The notes below the pieces were generated by a model. That model was not told the origin of the DNA. It worked only from the letters and a program-made list of their open reading frames with translations, and did not search any database. A program made the translations under genes and the position numbers. Below, piece after piece: positions 50,327 to 60,249 of a stretch of 64,000 nucleotides of DNA. The DNA lies in NCBI RefSeq assembly GCF_008298035.1, contig NZ_CP042910.1, forward strand, positions 5,719,001-5,783,000, written 5' to 3'. This DNA comes from Gimesia maris. GTDB taxonomy: Bacteria > Planctomycetota > Planctomycetia > Planctomycetales > Planctomycetaceae. The first letter of the stretch is position 1. Every line of letters begins with the position of its first letter.

Positions 50327-52564
50327 ATGCGAAGAATAAACATGGTGCTCGTCGGCTCCGTTGTGCTGTTTCTTACCGCCTCTCTTGCAACTGCAGGCGA
50401 CTGGGCACATTGGCGTGGCCCGGAACACAACGGGATTTCTCGTGAAACAAATCTCGTTGCCGACTGGAACCTGGACGGCAAAAATATTTTGTGGAAATCG
50501 GATATCGGCGGTCGTTCCGCCCCGATCATTTTAGATGGTCGTGTTTATCTGAACTGTCGAACCCACCATGATGTCACCGACCCGGTTGATAAAATCCATG
50601 CCCGGGAACAGGTCGTCTGCTGGGATGCCAAAAACGGTGATCTCCTCTGGAAAGATGAGTTCAATGTTTTCCAGACTGACATTCCCTCACCGCGCGTTGG
50701 CTGGGCCAGTATGGCCGGTGATACGGAAACAGGAAATGTTTTCGTCCACTCCGTCAGTGGTCTGTTTCGCTGCTATTCTCCGGAAGGCAAAGTGCTCTGG
50801 GAAACTTCACTGGCTGAAGATTACGGAAAGATCTCCGGCTATGGTGGTCGTACACAGACTCCCATCGTTGACGAAAATCGCGTGATCGTCAGCTTTCTGC
50901 AACTGAACTGGGGCAAAACAGCGTCTCCTCCTCCAAAGCAGGCTTACTACGCGTTCGATAAAAAGACCGGCAAACTTCTCTGGACGGCCGCTCCCGGTGG
51001 CGCTCCATTAGACACAAATTATTCAGTACCAATCGTCACCGTGATTGATGGCACTCGTATGCTGATCGCTGGAAATGCCGATGGTGGCTGCTATGCGATG
51101 AATGCCAGAACCGGTGAAACACTCTGGGGCTTCCAGATGTCCAAGCGTGGTTTGAATACTTCACCCGTAGCTGATGGCAAATACGTTTACATCTCACATG
51201 GAGAAGACAATATTGATACCGTCGACTTTGGACGTGTTCAATGTATTGATGGATCTTTGCGAGGTGACATTACCAAAACAGGCAGTGTCTGGCGTGTCGA
51301 TGGCATCAAAGCCGGTTATACCAGCCTGCTGGTGAAAGATGGCATCCTGTACGTGGTGGCTGACACCGGTCGGATGTATGCCTACGACAGCAAGAACGGC
51401 AAAGAACTCTGGACCTACAACCTGGGTACTGTCGGCAAAGGATCTCCGGTCTGGGCGGACGGAAAACTGTACGTCATGGAAGTGAATGGGAACATTCACA
51501 TTCTGAAACCCAGTCGGGAGAAATGTGAAGAACTTTCGCACGTCCAACTGCTGGCACGTGTTGATAAAGGGATGGATGAAATTTATGCCTCGCCCGCCAT
51601 TGCCGACGGTCGCATCTATTTTGTCACTCGAGACAGAACGATCTGCATTGGTGATAAGAACAGAAAACCGAGCAGTGACCCAGTGCCTCCACTGGCTGAA
51701 GAAAAGCCGATGCAGGACAAAATCGCTTCCATACAACTGGTCCCTTACGAGGTCGCTGTGACACAAGGGGAAAAGATTGACTATGAGATTCTGGCGTATG
51801 ATGCGAATGGCCGCTTTATTAAAAAGGTCGATGGCAAACTGACTCCAGGTCCTGGAATGGAAGCGGTGAAAGTGGACGGCATGAGCGTTACAACTCCCTC
51901 CGATCTGAAAGCACCTGCTGCAGGTACCGTTTCTGTCAAGGTAGGGGATGTAACTTCCGAAGCACGGATTCGCGTGTTCCCGCCACTCCCCTGGAAATTT
52001 GATGCCGAGGGATTAAAAGGCAAGCAGGTTCCCCCAGCCTGGATCAATGCATTTTTGAAACTGCAACCCAACGAGGTGGATGGAACGACGGCGTTCAAAT
52101 CCAGCCCCGGTAAAGGTCGTCCCAGTGCCAACATCTGGCTCGGACCATCAGATATGAGTGAACTGGCTCCCAAGGGATATACCGTCCAGGCTGATGTGTA
52201 TCTCAAAGAACAGAAACGTAAGCTGGCCAGCCTGGGTGTGACTGTGAATCGATATGACCTGATTCTGAAAGGGAATTCCAGTAAACTGGCGATTCAGAGT
52301 TGGGCTCCCCACAAACGAATGGCAAAAGAAGTTAAATTTCGTGCAGACCCGGATACCTGGTACACTATGAAGCTGAAAGTCGATATCAAGGATGGTCAGG
52401 CAGTCGTCAAAGGGAAAGCCTGGCCGCGCGATAAACCGGAACCCGAAGAGTGGACCATTGAAGCCACTGACCCCCATGCAAATACCGAGGGCAGCCCCGG
52501 AATTTATCTCTACCGTCTCGCCGATGGCTACATCGATAACATCATTGTCTCTGAGGATAAATAA
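50327..52564 (+). CDS. exported PQQ-type beta-propeller protein
   Basis: A 745-residue protein with a signal peptide (about 1-24, ending ATA) and GAGGA upstream of the ATG. The N-terminal two-thirds is a beta-propeller with PQQ-like repeats ([45 protein letters not shown]). After a linker there is a C-terminal domain (about 480-745) of jelly-roll character ([37 protein letters not shown]). Homologues are often annotated BamB-like, but the tail makes that doubtful. The stop overlaps the start of the next gene by one base. Confidence 0.9.
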   Translation: MRRINMVLVGSVVLFLTASLATAGDWAHWRGPEHNGISRETNLVADWNLDGKNILWKSDIGGRSAPIILDGRVYLNCRTHHDVTDPVDKIHAREQVVCWDAKNGDLLWKDEFNVFQTDIPSPRVGWASMAGDTETGNVFVHSVSGLFRCYSPEGKVLWETSLAEDYGKISGYGGRTQTPIVDENRVIVSFLQLNWGKTASPPPKQAYYAFDKKTGKLLWTAAPGGAPLDTNYSVPIVTVIDGTRMLIAGNADGGCYAMNARTGETLWGFQMSKRGLNTSPVADGKYVYISHGEDNIDTVDFGRVQCIDGSLRGDITKTGSVWRVDGIKAGYTSLLVKDGILYVVADTGRMYAYDSKNGKELWTYNLGTVGKGSPVWADGKLYVMEVNGNIHILKPSREKCEELSHVQLLARVDKGMDEIYASPAIADGRIYFVTRDRTICIGDKNRKPSSDPVPPLAEEKPMQDKIASIQLVPYEVAVTQGEKIDYEILAYDANGRFIKKVDGKLTPGPGMEAVKVDGMSVTTPSDLKAPAAGTVSVKVGDVTSEARIRVFPPLPWKFDAEGLKGKQVPPAWINAFLKLQPNEVDGTTAFKSSPGKGRPSANIWLGPSDMSELAPKGYTVQADVYLKEQKRKLASLGVTVNRYDLILKGNSSKLAIQSWAPHKRMAKEVKFRADPDTWYTMKLKVDIKDGQAVVKGKAWPRDKPEPEEWTIEATDPHANTEGSPGIYLYRLADGYIDNIIVSEDK

Positions 52565-54465
52565 TGAAAAAGTCTTTAATTCGATTTGCCCTGTTGAACT
52601 CACTTGCCTGCTTCGCAGTCATGGCAACAGGTTGTGAATCCAGCGACTCGACGAAACCATCTCCCCAGGCAAAAACCGAACTGGGCGGATCTGCTCCATT
52701 GGAAGAAGCAGGTTCTACTACGGTTGACGCAGGAGTAGATGTACCTGAAGCAGAACCCGATATGAAAAAATCGGAACCCAAACTGGACACTGATGGAAAT
52801 CCGGTAACTCCCAAGTCGGAAACTCCTGAACCGGAAAAACCGAAAGCAGAACCCAAGCCGGAATCAAAACCCGCTCCCGAAGCAAAACCCAAACCAGCGC
52901 CGAAGACCGAAGAGAAACCCAAGGCTGAACCTAAGCCTGAAAAGACTTCAGAGGCGAAACCGAAAGCAACTGGTAAATCAGTTGTTACCGGTGACTGGCC
53001 GATGTGGGGTGGTGATCCGACTCGCAACATGGTTAATAAAACCACGGGCCTCAATTTGAATTTCAAACCTGGTGAAGGTGATGAAAAAGGCGAAAACGTT
53101 CTCTGGGTTTCCAAACTGGGATCACAGACGTATGGAAACCCGGTTGTAGCTGGCGGACAGGTTTATGTCGGAACCAACAACGGCGGAAAGTATCGTCCCA
53201 AGTATGAAGATGACCTGGGTGTCGTACTCTGCTTTGATGAAAAGACAGGTGAATTCAAGTGGCAGTTATCTCGTGAGAAGTTGCCTCAGGGTCGCGTGAA
53301 CGACTGGCCGGAACAGGGAATCTGTTCTGCTCCCTGTGTCGAAGGTGAGCGATTATGGGTTGTCACAAACCGTTGTGAGCTGATGTGCCTGGATGCCAAA
53401 GGCTTTTATGACAACGAAAATGATGGTCCTTACAAAGATGAAAAAGAGACTGATAAAGAAGACGCCGATATCATCTGGTCTCTGGATATGATTGAAGACC
53501 TGGGTGTCTTTCCTCATAACCTGGCTACCAGTTCCCCTGTCGTGCATGGAGACACGGTCTTCCTGCTGACATCCAACGGGGTCGATGAAGCTCACCTTGA
53601 GGTACCTGCTCCCCGTGCTCCCTGCTTCCTGGCTGTCAATAAAAATACAGGAGAAATCATCTGGGAAGATAATACTCCCTTCGATAATATTCTCCACGGT
53701 CAATGGTCTTCTCCTGCCATCGGTGTCGTAAACGGCAAAACGCAGGTTTACTTCCCTGGTGGAGATGGCTGGTTATATGCTTTCACCCCCGAAGGTGACG
53801 GAGACGGTAACGGCAAACTGATCTGGAAGTTTGACCTGAACCCCAAGGATTCCAAATGGGAACTCGGTGGTCGAGGAACCCGGAACGCCATCATCAGTAC
53901 TCCTGTTTTCCATAACAACAGCGTGATTCTGGGCGTAGGTCAAGACCCCGAACATGGTGAAGGCGTTGGTCATATCTATCGAATTGACGCGACGAAAACC
54001 GGCGACATCAGTCCTCAGATTTCTGACGGCAAAGATGGCTGGAAAGACAATCCGAATTCTGGAAAGATCTGGCATTACGGCGGTGAAGATGTGGATGGCA
54101 AGCTGACCGGTAAAAAAGGTGATCTGCTGTTCCGTCGAACGATGTCGACTGTCGCCGTAGCTGATGGTCTGGTCTACGCTCCTGACTTGAGTGGATTCGT
54201 GCATTGTCTCGACTTCGAAACCGGCAAACGTTACTGGGAATATGATATGTTTGCCGCCTGCTGGGGATCCCCCATGGTTGTCGATGGCAAGGTTCTGGTT
54301 GGAAATGAAGACGGAATGCTGATCATCCTCAAGGCAGGTAAGGAAAAGAAACTACTGGAAGAGAAAACATTCAACTCTTCAATCTACAGTACCCCCACCA
54401 TTGCCAACGGCAAAATGTTTGTCTCTGATCGATCACAGCTCTATTCGATCAAAGTAACTGACTAA
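52564..54465 (+). CDS. PQQ-type beta-propeller lipoprotein with Lys/Pro/Glu-rich stalk
   Basis: A 633-residue protein whose ATG overlaps the preceding stop (TAATG), implying translational coupling. The signal ends in ATGC (Cys20), a lipobox-like site. A long low-complexity stalk of Pro, Lys and Glu follows (about 75-135), then a beta-propeller ([48 protein letters not shown]). The stalk would hold the propeller away from the membrane. It pairs with the first propeller protein, suggesting a joint complex. Confidence 0.9.
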   Translation: MKKSLIRFALLNSLACFAVMATGCESSDSTKPSPQAKTELGGSAPLEEAGSTTVDAGVDVPEAEPDMKKSEPKLDTDGNPVTPKSETPEPEKPKAEPKPESKPAPEAKPKPAPKTEEKPKAEPKPEKTSEAKPKATGKSVVTGDWPMWGGDPTRNMVNKTTGLNLNFKPGEGDEKGENVLWVSKLGSQTYGNPVVAGGQVYVGTNNGGKYRPKYEDDLGVVLCFDEKTGEFKWQLSREKLPQGRVNDWPEQGICSAPCVEGERLWVVTNRCELMCLDAKGFYDNENDGPYKDEKETDKEDADIIWSLDMIEDLGVFPHNLATSSPVVHGDTVFLLTSNGVDEAHLEVPAPRAPCFLAVNKNTGEIIWEDNTPFDNILHGQWSSPAIGVVNGKTQVYFPGGDGWLYAFTPEGDGDGNGKLIWKFDLNPKDSKWELGGRGTRNAIISTPVFHNNSVILGVGQDPEHGEGVGHIYRIDATKTGDISPQISDGKDGWKDNPNSGKIWHYGGEDVDGKLTGKKGDLLFRRTMSTVAVADGLVYAPDLSGFVHCLDFETGKRYWEYDMFAACWGSPMVVDGKVLVGNEDGMLIILKAGKEKKLLEEKTFNSSIYSTPTIANGKMFVSDRSQLYSIKVTD

Positions 54466-54500
54466 CAACAGGTTACAGCTTTTCATTCTGTAAATTTTCA

Positions 54501-54534
54501 CCGAAGTCTGTTCTCAGCAGACTTCGGTTTTTTT
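54501..54534 (+). terminator. intrinsic terminator of the propeller operon
   Basis: The perfect 10-base stem CCGAAGTCTG (54501-54510) / CAGACTTCGG (54518-54527) is followed by seven T residues. Confidence 0.93.
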
Positions 54535-54660
54535 GTGCGCTCAGAATCCGCTTTTGACACAAATCCGGTTTTTTGATACACCCCGCTACACCATTCTACC
54601 TGCCTGCCCAAAGCAGGTCTCATCGACTGCCTCTTGTATGTGACGGATAACAAGTTCCTT

Positions 54661-55476
54661 ATGTCTTCTGCTATTATTGTCATTCCCTGTTTCAATGAAG
54701 AAAAACGACTGGAAGTGCTCCAGTTTCGGAAATATGCTTTGTCACACCCGGAGCATCAGTTTCTATTTGTGAATGATGGCAGCAGTGATCGCACCGCGTT
54801 GATTCTTGATGACCTGAAGGAATCAGTCCCCGAGTCATTCGACGTGCTGCATCTGTCCCAAAATCAGGGAAAGGCGGAAGCGGTCCGACAGGGGATGTTG
54901 CGCGCCTTTGAGACAGACGTCGATTATGCAGGCTACTGGGACGCCGACCTGGCAACCCCTCTGGATATGATCCCCGAATTCACAGAACAACTGGATCAGA
55001 CCACTCAACTTACCCTGGTGATTGGCGCCCGCGTGAAGCTGCTGGGCAGGCAGATTGAGCGAAAAAAACTGAGACATTATCTGGGACGAATTTTTGCCAC
55101 AGCCGCCTCAACAGTATTACAGCTGCCTATTTACGATACCCAGTGTGGTGCCAAACTCTTTCGTGTCAGCCAGGAAAGCCGGACCCTGTTTTCAAAACGT
55201 TTTTTAACCAACTGGATATTTGATGTGGAGTTGCTGGCGCGTGCCCGACAACTGGAAAAGTTTTATCAGTGTGATTCACTGGAGGCAACGGTATATGAAT
55301 TGCCTCTGAAACGCTGGCAGGATGTCGCAGGATCTAAAGTCAAACCACATGATTTTCTGAAAGCATTTATCGAACTCTGTTCCATCTACTGGAACTACCT
55401 GCGGCCCTCATTAAACAAGCCCTTTGCCACTCTGGCTGTTGGTTCGAATCCAGATAAAATCCGTAAGGCTGCTTAA
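54661..55476 (+). CDS. family 2 glycosyltransferase (DPG/DPM synthase-like)
   Basis: A 271-residue protein from ATG 54661 (a TTG nine codons earlier also opens it). GT2 motifs are IVIPCFNEEKRL, FVNDGSSDRT, the DxD-type YWDADLATPLDM, and GARVKLLGRQIERKKLRHYLG followed by TQCGAKLFR, the pattern of dolichyl/polyprenyl-phosphate glucose or mannose synthases. No C-terminal membrane helices are present, so it is the soluble or peripheral form. Probably makes a lipid-linked sugar. Confidence 0.9.
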   Translation: MSSAIIVIPCFNEEKRLEVLQFRKYALSHPEHQFLFVNDGSSDRTALILDDLKESVPESFDVLHLSQNQGKAEAVRQGMLRAFETDVDYAGYWDADLATPLDMIPEFTEQLDQTTQLTLVIGARVKLLGRQIERKKLRHYLGRIFATAASTVLQLPIYDTQCGAKLFRVSQESRTLFSKRFLTNWIFDVELLARARQLEKFYQCDSLEATVYELPLKRWQDVAGSKVKPHDFLKAFIELCSIYWNYLRPSLNKPFATLAVGSNPDKIRKAA

Positions 55477-55505
55477 GTTGATGCTGGCTCAGTCTGCTCA
55501 CCGGG

Positions 55506-55871
55506 TTAAGCGCGATAAAACGCATACGCAATCATCGAGTTTACTGCAGACAATACGAATACCAGAACAGCGACGGTCACCAGCATCCAGCTACGTAATC
55601 CTGCCAGATAAATCATCAGCGCGATTAACAGGCAGGAAATCAGGTACATACCTGCCAGAGCCAGACCATCAGAGAGATCATGAAACCACAAAGCACGTGG
55701 CAGAATACCAGGCAAGGCAGGCCATATTTTAATCCAGGTCCAGCGATAGGATGTCCAGGCACCTTTACTCAATATCAACCATGAATACGGGTAATAAGTA
55801 CAGAACAGAATGACCGGGACAACAATTTTGAAAGAGGGGCGTCTCCCGACTTTCCGAGGCCTCTCAGACAT
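55506..55871 (-). CDS. small membrane protein, 121 residues
   Basis: Three predicted transmembrane helices (about 15-33, 70-90 and 95-115) after a basic N-terminus (MSERPRKVGRRPSFK). It overlaps the preceding zinc-ribbon gene by 8 bases, so it is the third gene of the DUF4159 operon. Family not recognised. Confidence 0.72.
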   Translation of the reverse strand: MSERPRKVGRRPSFKIVVPVILFCTYYPYSWLILSKGAWTSYRWTWIKIWPALPGILPRALWFHDLSDGLALAGMYLISCLLIALMIYLAGLRSWMLVTVAVLVFVLSAVNSMIAYAFYRA

Positions 55872-56271
55872 GGTGAATGTTGAACCAGCTGTTGCAGTAT
55901 CCGCACTTCACATCACCGTGCGGAGAGACATCGATATTATCGGAAAGTGGTGCATTGCATTTAGGACAGGTATACGATCCCTGACTGGAATTCTGCATTG
56001 CGGAATGTACTGATTTCGACATCCCTTTCCTGAGCCCCTTGCCTGTCAAAGCACAATAGGCGGTGAAGCCACCAATCATGACGAACGGGATTGCGATGAA
56101 GGAAGCAAAGACGCGAAAGAATAGTGGCGGTGAATGGAAACCACCGAAAGGTTGTACCCACATAAACCCAAGTACTGTCAGGCCAATTCCAGCAAAGACG
56201 CAGCCTATCACTGCTCCCACTAACCGGGCTCCTGCTGCAATATTTTTCTGCTGGTTATCGAATTCGTTCAT
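55864..56271 (-). CDS. membrane protein with C-terminal zinc ribbon
   Basis: A 135-residue protein with two transmembrane helices (about 15-35 and 48-70) and a C-terminal zinc ribbon CPKC...CGYC that ends WFNIHHV. Function unknown. It sits 45 bases after the DUF4159 gene and overlaps the next small gene. Confidence 0.75.
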   Translation of the reverse strand: MNEFDNQQKNIAAGARLVGAVIGCVFAGIGLTVLGFMWVQPFGGFHSPPLFFRVFASFIAIPFVMIGGFTAYCALTGKGLRKGMSKSVHSAMQNSSQGSYTCPKCNAPLSDNIDVSPHGDVKCGYCNSWFNIHHV

Positions 56272-56316
56272 CTGAGTCCCAATCCGGTTTCGACGAATGA
56301 GTATATCGGTCTCACG

Positions 56317-58773
56317 TTAGTCGACTTTAATGCCTTTGACCTTATTTTTGAAGGCAATATCCTGAAGTAAGGCATAGCGAACAATATTCAATGCCAGATT
56401 GACCGCATCTTGTGGAACATAACCTGCACACGCCACCGATGCCTGTTGTTCCAGCGCACAACTGATGTCGTACTTGCTGTAGATGACCGCCAGGTGCCCA
56501 TCGATCTCGATCCCCTCAAGTAATGGTTCCACCACCAGAGTCTGCGCCTTCAGAGGTTGATTCACATCATCAACTTCCATTTGTCGACGCCTGACGCGGC
56601 GGACATCATAGCCCGTCTGCTCTGAAAATAAAGGATGATCGATGGAGATTCGCTTCAACTCGCGCGTCGGAAACATTTCTCGAATCATCTGACGAAAACT
56701 CTGATCAAACGGCAGTGAACCGCAACAGGCATCGGCAAACAGCACGGCGCCATTTTCCAGCGCCTGTCTGATATTCGCCTGCTCTGATTTCGACAGGCTG
56801 AACTGGCTTCTCCCGTGCATATAAATCAGGGGATACTGCATCAGATTCGGATCGCTGGCTGGCAGGCTGGGAGTTTTCGTGGAGGCAATCATGCCCGCCT
56901 TCTGATTCAGCGCTTTCAATAAGTTAGTCAAAGCCCGCGGCGCAGCGTCCCAGGTTCCTGTGTGGCGGATCTTGGCAATCTGCAGGAATCCACGCTCGAT
57001 CTGATTCTGCATGCCTTCTGAATTCGCCAGCTCTTCCTGGTCCAGCTTATTAGGAGGTTCACGACCTGTGGCGTATGCAATCACATTGGTCCCGATGCGA
57101 ACAGCCCGGGTAATCATCGAGTTGACATTGGGCGAACGATTTTTAGTCGGAAATCGCATCCATTTATCCCACAGACAGGCCAGATCGTCAGGACAGTAAA
57201 TAATGGAAGTGCGGCAACCAACGTCGACTCCGTACAATTCAACACTTTCAGCATCCAGCAGGTATTCACAACGGAAAACGGGATGTTCGGCAGTCAGTCG
57301 TTTCAGCTGCACTTCACCCTGCGGATACATCTTTTTTATAAGCGCGCGGAACCCCCTGTCAAACCCTGCTCCATTACAGTTATCTACGGCGAAAATGAAG
57401 CCCCCCTGTTCAACATACTGCTTGAGTAGAGCGACTTCTTTTTCATCGAATTCCGGATCATCCTGACCACTGAGAAACAGCACCGGCGCCTGCCTGAGTA
57501 CTGAAACGCCGGTCCCTTTGATGGCCAGATCCAGATTGACCGTTTGCCAGGTCAGCAGCTTCGGCCAATCGGGGCGGCCAGACAGGGAATCGGTCAGATT
57601 CAGAATATCATTCTGATGATGATTCCAGTTCGGAAGCGTATCCGGCTTCTGGTTGACTTGAGCATCAGAATTATATTCCAGTTTATTTATAAGAACCGGC
57701 GCTAAACCTTTTGATAGAAAGAGCAGTACGAAACTGGTTCCCAATATCGGATCACTTTCCTGGCCAGCCCCTTTCCAGGAACCATCTCTGACAGATTGAC
57801 GTTCAGTAAGAAATGCAGCACCTTCACGGTACCAGTCGTGTTTACCAAAAAAACGCGTCCCGCTCAGTCGGCCAGCACGCTCGAGACCGTACAGATAATA
57901 CAATAACCAGGAGTTGACGCCGGGATTACTGCCCACCGAAAAGTGGTTTGACATCCAGCGGATGGCCCGTTCGATCGATTCATCGTCGTCTTTATTGACG
58001 CAACAATTGGGAGTTCCATCCGGATTGATCTCCAACTCATCACCCAGCATGGAATTCACAATTACCATGGTCGCGATTCCCGCAACGGTCATGCTGCCTC
58101 GACTGGCTCCGACTTTCGACTGATACCCCCAGCCACCATCGGCGCTCTGCTGAGTTCCCCAGTATTGTTTGATCAGTTTCCAGGTATTGATGCTGACTGG
58201 AACACCGGCATGCACTGCATCCCTGAGCGCCAGTACTGCATATTGGCTGTTGCTGCGATCCGCTGATCCGGCTCCACCGATGGCCATGCCAGGTCCGTAT
58301 CCCCAACCACCGGCATCAGGGCCTGTTTTTACCTGGCTCTTCTCCAGCTTCAGAACCAGTGACTGAATCAGGGTGTGATCACGTTTTCCATCTTTGGCTG
58401 CAGCCAGTGCCATGATCATCAGACCAGTCTGATAAGTTCCTCGCGGATCGGGGGCACGTAAGGTTCGCAGATATTTGAGGCCACGTTGCACTGGCTCATC
58501 TTTGGCTGTCATGCCACTATTGATGATAGCCATCAATGCCAGACAACTGACTCCAACGACATGAGTTCCTCCCCGAGAAGGCCAAGAACCATCTTCATTC
58601 TGTTGTTTCAACAGGAAGTCTCGTCCCCGGTCAATCGAGTCGACGACCGCCTGAGCTGTCAGTTCCTGTGCAGTCAAGGGCGCGCAAAACAGGAAAAAGA
58701 CAGAAATGCAGATGGCACCTGTCATCGTCCAGCGCAACGCCCGATGCGCTATTAGAGATTGCAAACATCCCAT
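56317..58773 (-). CDS. prenyltransferase-repeat / DUF4159 exported protein
   Basis: An 818-residue protein with a signal peptide (about 1-36). The N-terminal part (about 40-400) is an alpha-alpha toroid of squalene-cyclase type repeats (VDSIDRGRDFLLKQQNEDGSW, GGWGYGPG, DGGWGYQSKVG). It is followed by two DUF4159 units (about 440-600 and 640-790), each with a Phe-Asp-X-Gly/Ser-Phe-Arg element (AGFDRGFRALIKKMYP; LPFDQSFRQMIREMFP). The cyclase acidic DCTAE-type motif is missing, so it is unlikely to be a cyclase. Divergent from moxR, with which DUF4159 genes usually cluster. Confidence 0.9.
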   Translation of the reverse strand: MGCLQSLIAHRALRWTMTGAICISVFFLFCAPLTAQELTAQAVVDSIDRGRDFLLKQQNEDGSWPSRGGTHVVGVSCLALMAIINSGMTAKDEPVQRGLKYLRTLRAPDPRGTYQTGLMIMALAAAKDGKRDHTLIQSLVLKLEKSQVKTGPDAGGWGYGPGMAIGGAGSADRSNSQYAVLALRDAVHAGVPVSINTWKLIKQYWGTQQSADGGWGYQSKVGASRGSMTVAGIATMVIVNSMLGDELEINPDGTPNCCVNKDDDESIERAIRWMSNHFSVGSNPGVNSWLLYYLYGLERAGRLSGTRFFGKHDWYREGAAFLTERQSVRDGSWKGAGQESDPILGTSFVLLFLSKGLAPVLINKLEYNSDAQVNQKPDTLPNWNHHQNDILNLTDSLSGRPDWPKLLTWQTVNLDLAIKGTGVSVLRQAPVLFLSGQDDPEFDEKEVALLKQYVEQGGFIFAVDNCNGAGFDRGFRALIKKMYPQGEVQLKRLTAEHPVFRCEYLLDAESVELYGVDVGCRTSIIYCPDDLACLWDKWMRFPTKNRSPNVNSMITRAVRIGTNVIAYATGREPPNKLDQEELANSEGMQNQIERGFLQIAKIRHTGTWDAAPRALTNLLKALNQKAGMIASTKTPSLPASDPNLMQYPLIYMHGRSQFSLSKSEQANIRQALENGAVLFADACCGSLPFDQSFRQMIREMFPTRELKRISIDHPLFSEQTGYDVRRVRRRQMEVDDVNQPLKAQTLVVEPLLEGIEIDGHLAVIYSKYDISCALEQQASVACAGYVPQDAVNLALNIVRYALLQDIAFKNKVKGIKVD

Positions 58774-59193
58774 GGCATTTCTCTTTCGATGCTCTTTATA
58801 TATTTAACAGAAAAAGGCAGGTGCCCCGGATTCCATCCTGAAGTCGCTTCATTTCATGTCTTTGAAGCTGTTGCGCAAACTCTGCCCCCTGCCTTTCAGT
58901 ATCTGGTAGAGATGATTTGATTGATATTATAGTTTAAGAAATCTCCCTGCTTATCAATTTTGTCCGTTTTTTATTAAAACCTGGACTTTTTCAGCCGTTT
59001 TACAGATTGTAGCAGAATTGCCTGAGCAAGTCAGGGGTCTCTGTTTCTCTTGTCATTTAAGAAGACTATAATCAGGGTCCCTGGAATTCTGTTTCCACAT
59101 CCATACGAACTGACCTCTGGTTGCCCAAACCAGTTTCTGGACGATATCGGTGCAATCAGTCGAGATTCAATCACTAGAGAGAATGGAATAACC
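58774..59193. other. divergent promoter region between DUF4159 operon and moxR
   Basis: A 420-base stretch. The inverted repeat AAAGGCAGG (58813-58821) / CCTGCCTTT (58888-58896) with a 66-base spacer lies in the DUF4159 leader. The plus-strand frame of moxR stays open back to 59050, but that part has no ribosome site and looks non-coding. Confidence 0.4.
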
Positions 59194-60210
59194 TTGGCTA
59201 ACGAAAAACGCGATTTCGATGATTTTCTGGAGAAACTGAAACGTCATCACGATGTCATGGTGGAAGAACTGCATAAAGTCGTCATTGGACAGGACGCCGT
59301 CATTGAGCAGATTCTGGCTGCGATTTTCACCGGTGGACACTGCCTGCTGGTAGGGGTTCCCGGGCTGGCCAAAACGTTGCTGGTCAGTACGATTGCCCGG
59401 ATTCTTGACTGTGAATTCAAGCGAATTCAGTTTACCCCCGACCTGATGCCCTCCGATATCACCGGGACGAATGTCCTGGAGGAAGAGGATTCCGGGCGGC
59501 GTTCTTTTCGCTTTGTTCAAGGCCCGGTATTTACCAATATTCTCCTGGCAGACGAAATTAACCGCACGCCCCCCAAAACCCAGGCGGCCCTGTTGCAGTC
59601 GATGCAGGAACGCGAAGTCACAGTAGGTCAGTCTACATACGATTTGCCTGACCCGTTCTTTGTCATCGCCACTCAGAACCCGATTGAACAGGAAGGGACA
59701 TACCCGCTCCCCGAAGCCCAACTGGACCGCTTTATGTTTAATATCAAAGTGGAATACCCCAACCTCGAAGAGGAAGAAAAAATTCTGGCATCGACCAGCC
59801 AGAGCGAGAAACCGGAAATCCGTAAAGTCCTCTCAGCAAAGTCCATCGTCTATCTGCAACGTCAGATCAATATGATTGAAGTAGGTCCAATGACGATCAA
59901 CTATGTCACTCGACTGGTAAGAGCAACCAGACCCTCTGATGGATCGGCGCCTGCTTTTGTAAAGCAGATGGTTGACTGGGGCGCAGGACCACGTGCAGGC
60001 CAATACCTGATTGCAGGCGGTAAAGCGATTGCCGCCATGTCTGGCCGGGCGAGTGTTTCATTGAACGACATCAGACGGGTCGCGGTCCCCGTGCTCAGAC
60101 ACCGCATCTCAACTAACTTCCAGGCCCAGGCAGAGGGTATGGTGACGGAAGATATTATTGCCCGCTTACTGGAAGAGATTCCGGAACCCAATATTCCCAA
60201 GTATGAATGA
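59194..60210 (+). CDS. MoxR-family AAA+ ATPase
   Basis: A 338-residue protein if the TTG at 59194 is used, with GGAA 7 bases upstream. The frame is open to 59050, but no good ATG start lies between. Walker A GVPGLAKT, Walker B ILLADEINRTPPKTQAALLQ, sensor 1 IATQNPIEQEGTYPLPEAQLDRF. MoxR proteins act as chaperone-like ATPases with vWA-domain partners, none of which lies downstream here. The divergent DUF4159 operon is a usual neighbour. Confidence 0.93.
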   Translation: MANEKRDFDDFLEKLKRHHDVMVEELHKVVIGQDAVIEQILAAIFTGGHCLLVGVPGLAKTLLVSTIARILDCEFKRIQFTPDLMPSDITGTNVLEEEDSGRRSFRFVQGPVFTNILLADEINRTPPKTQAALLQSMQEREVTVGQSTYDLPDPFFVIATQNPIEQEGTYPLPEAQLDRFMFNIKVEYPNLEEEEKILASTSQSEKPEIRKVLSAKSIVYLQRQINMIEVGPMTINYVTRLVRATRPSDGSAPAFVKQMVDWGAGPRAGQYLIAGGKAIAAMSGRASVSLNDIRRVAVPVLRHRISTNFQAQAEGMVTEDIIARLLEEIPEPNIPKYE

Positions 60211-60249
60211 TCGAATTTGATTCAAAGGTCGAGCACCAGAGCCGACTTC

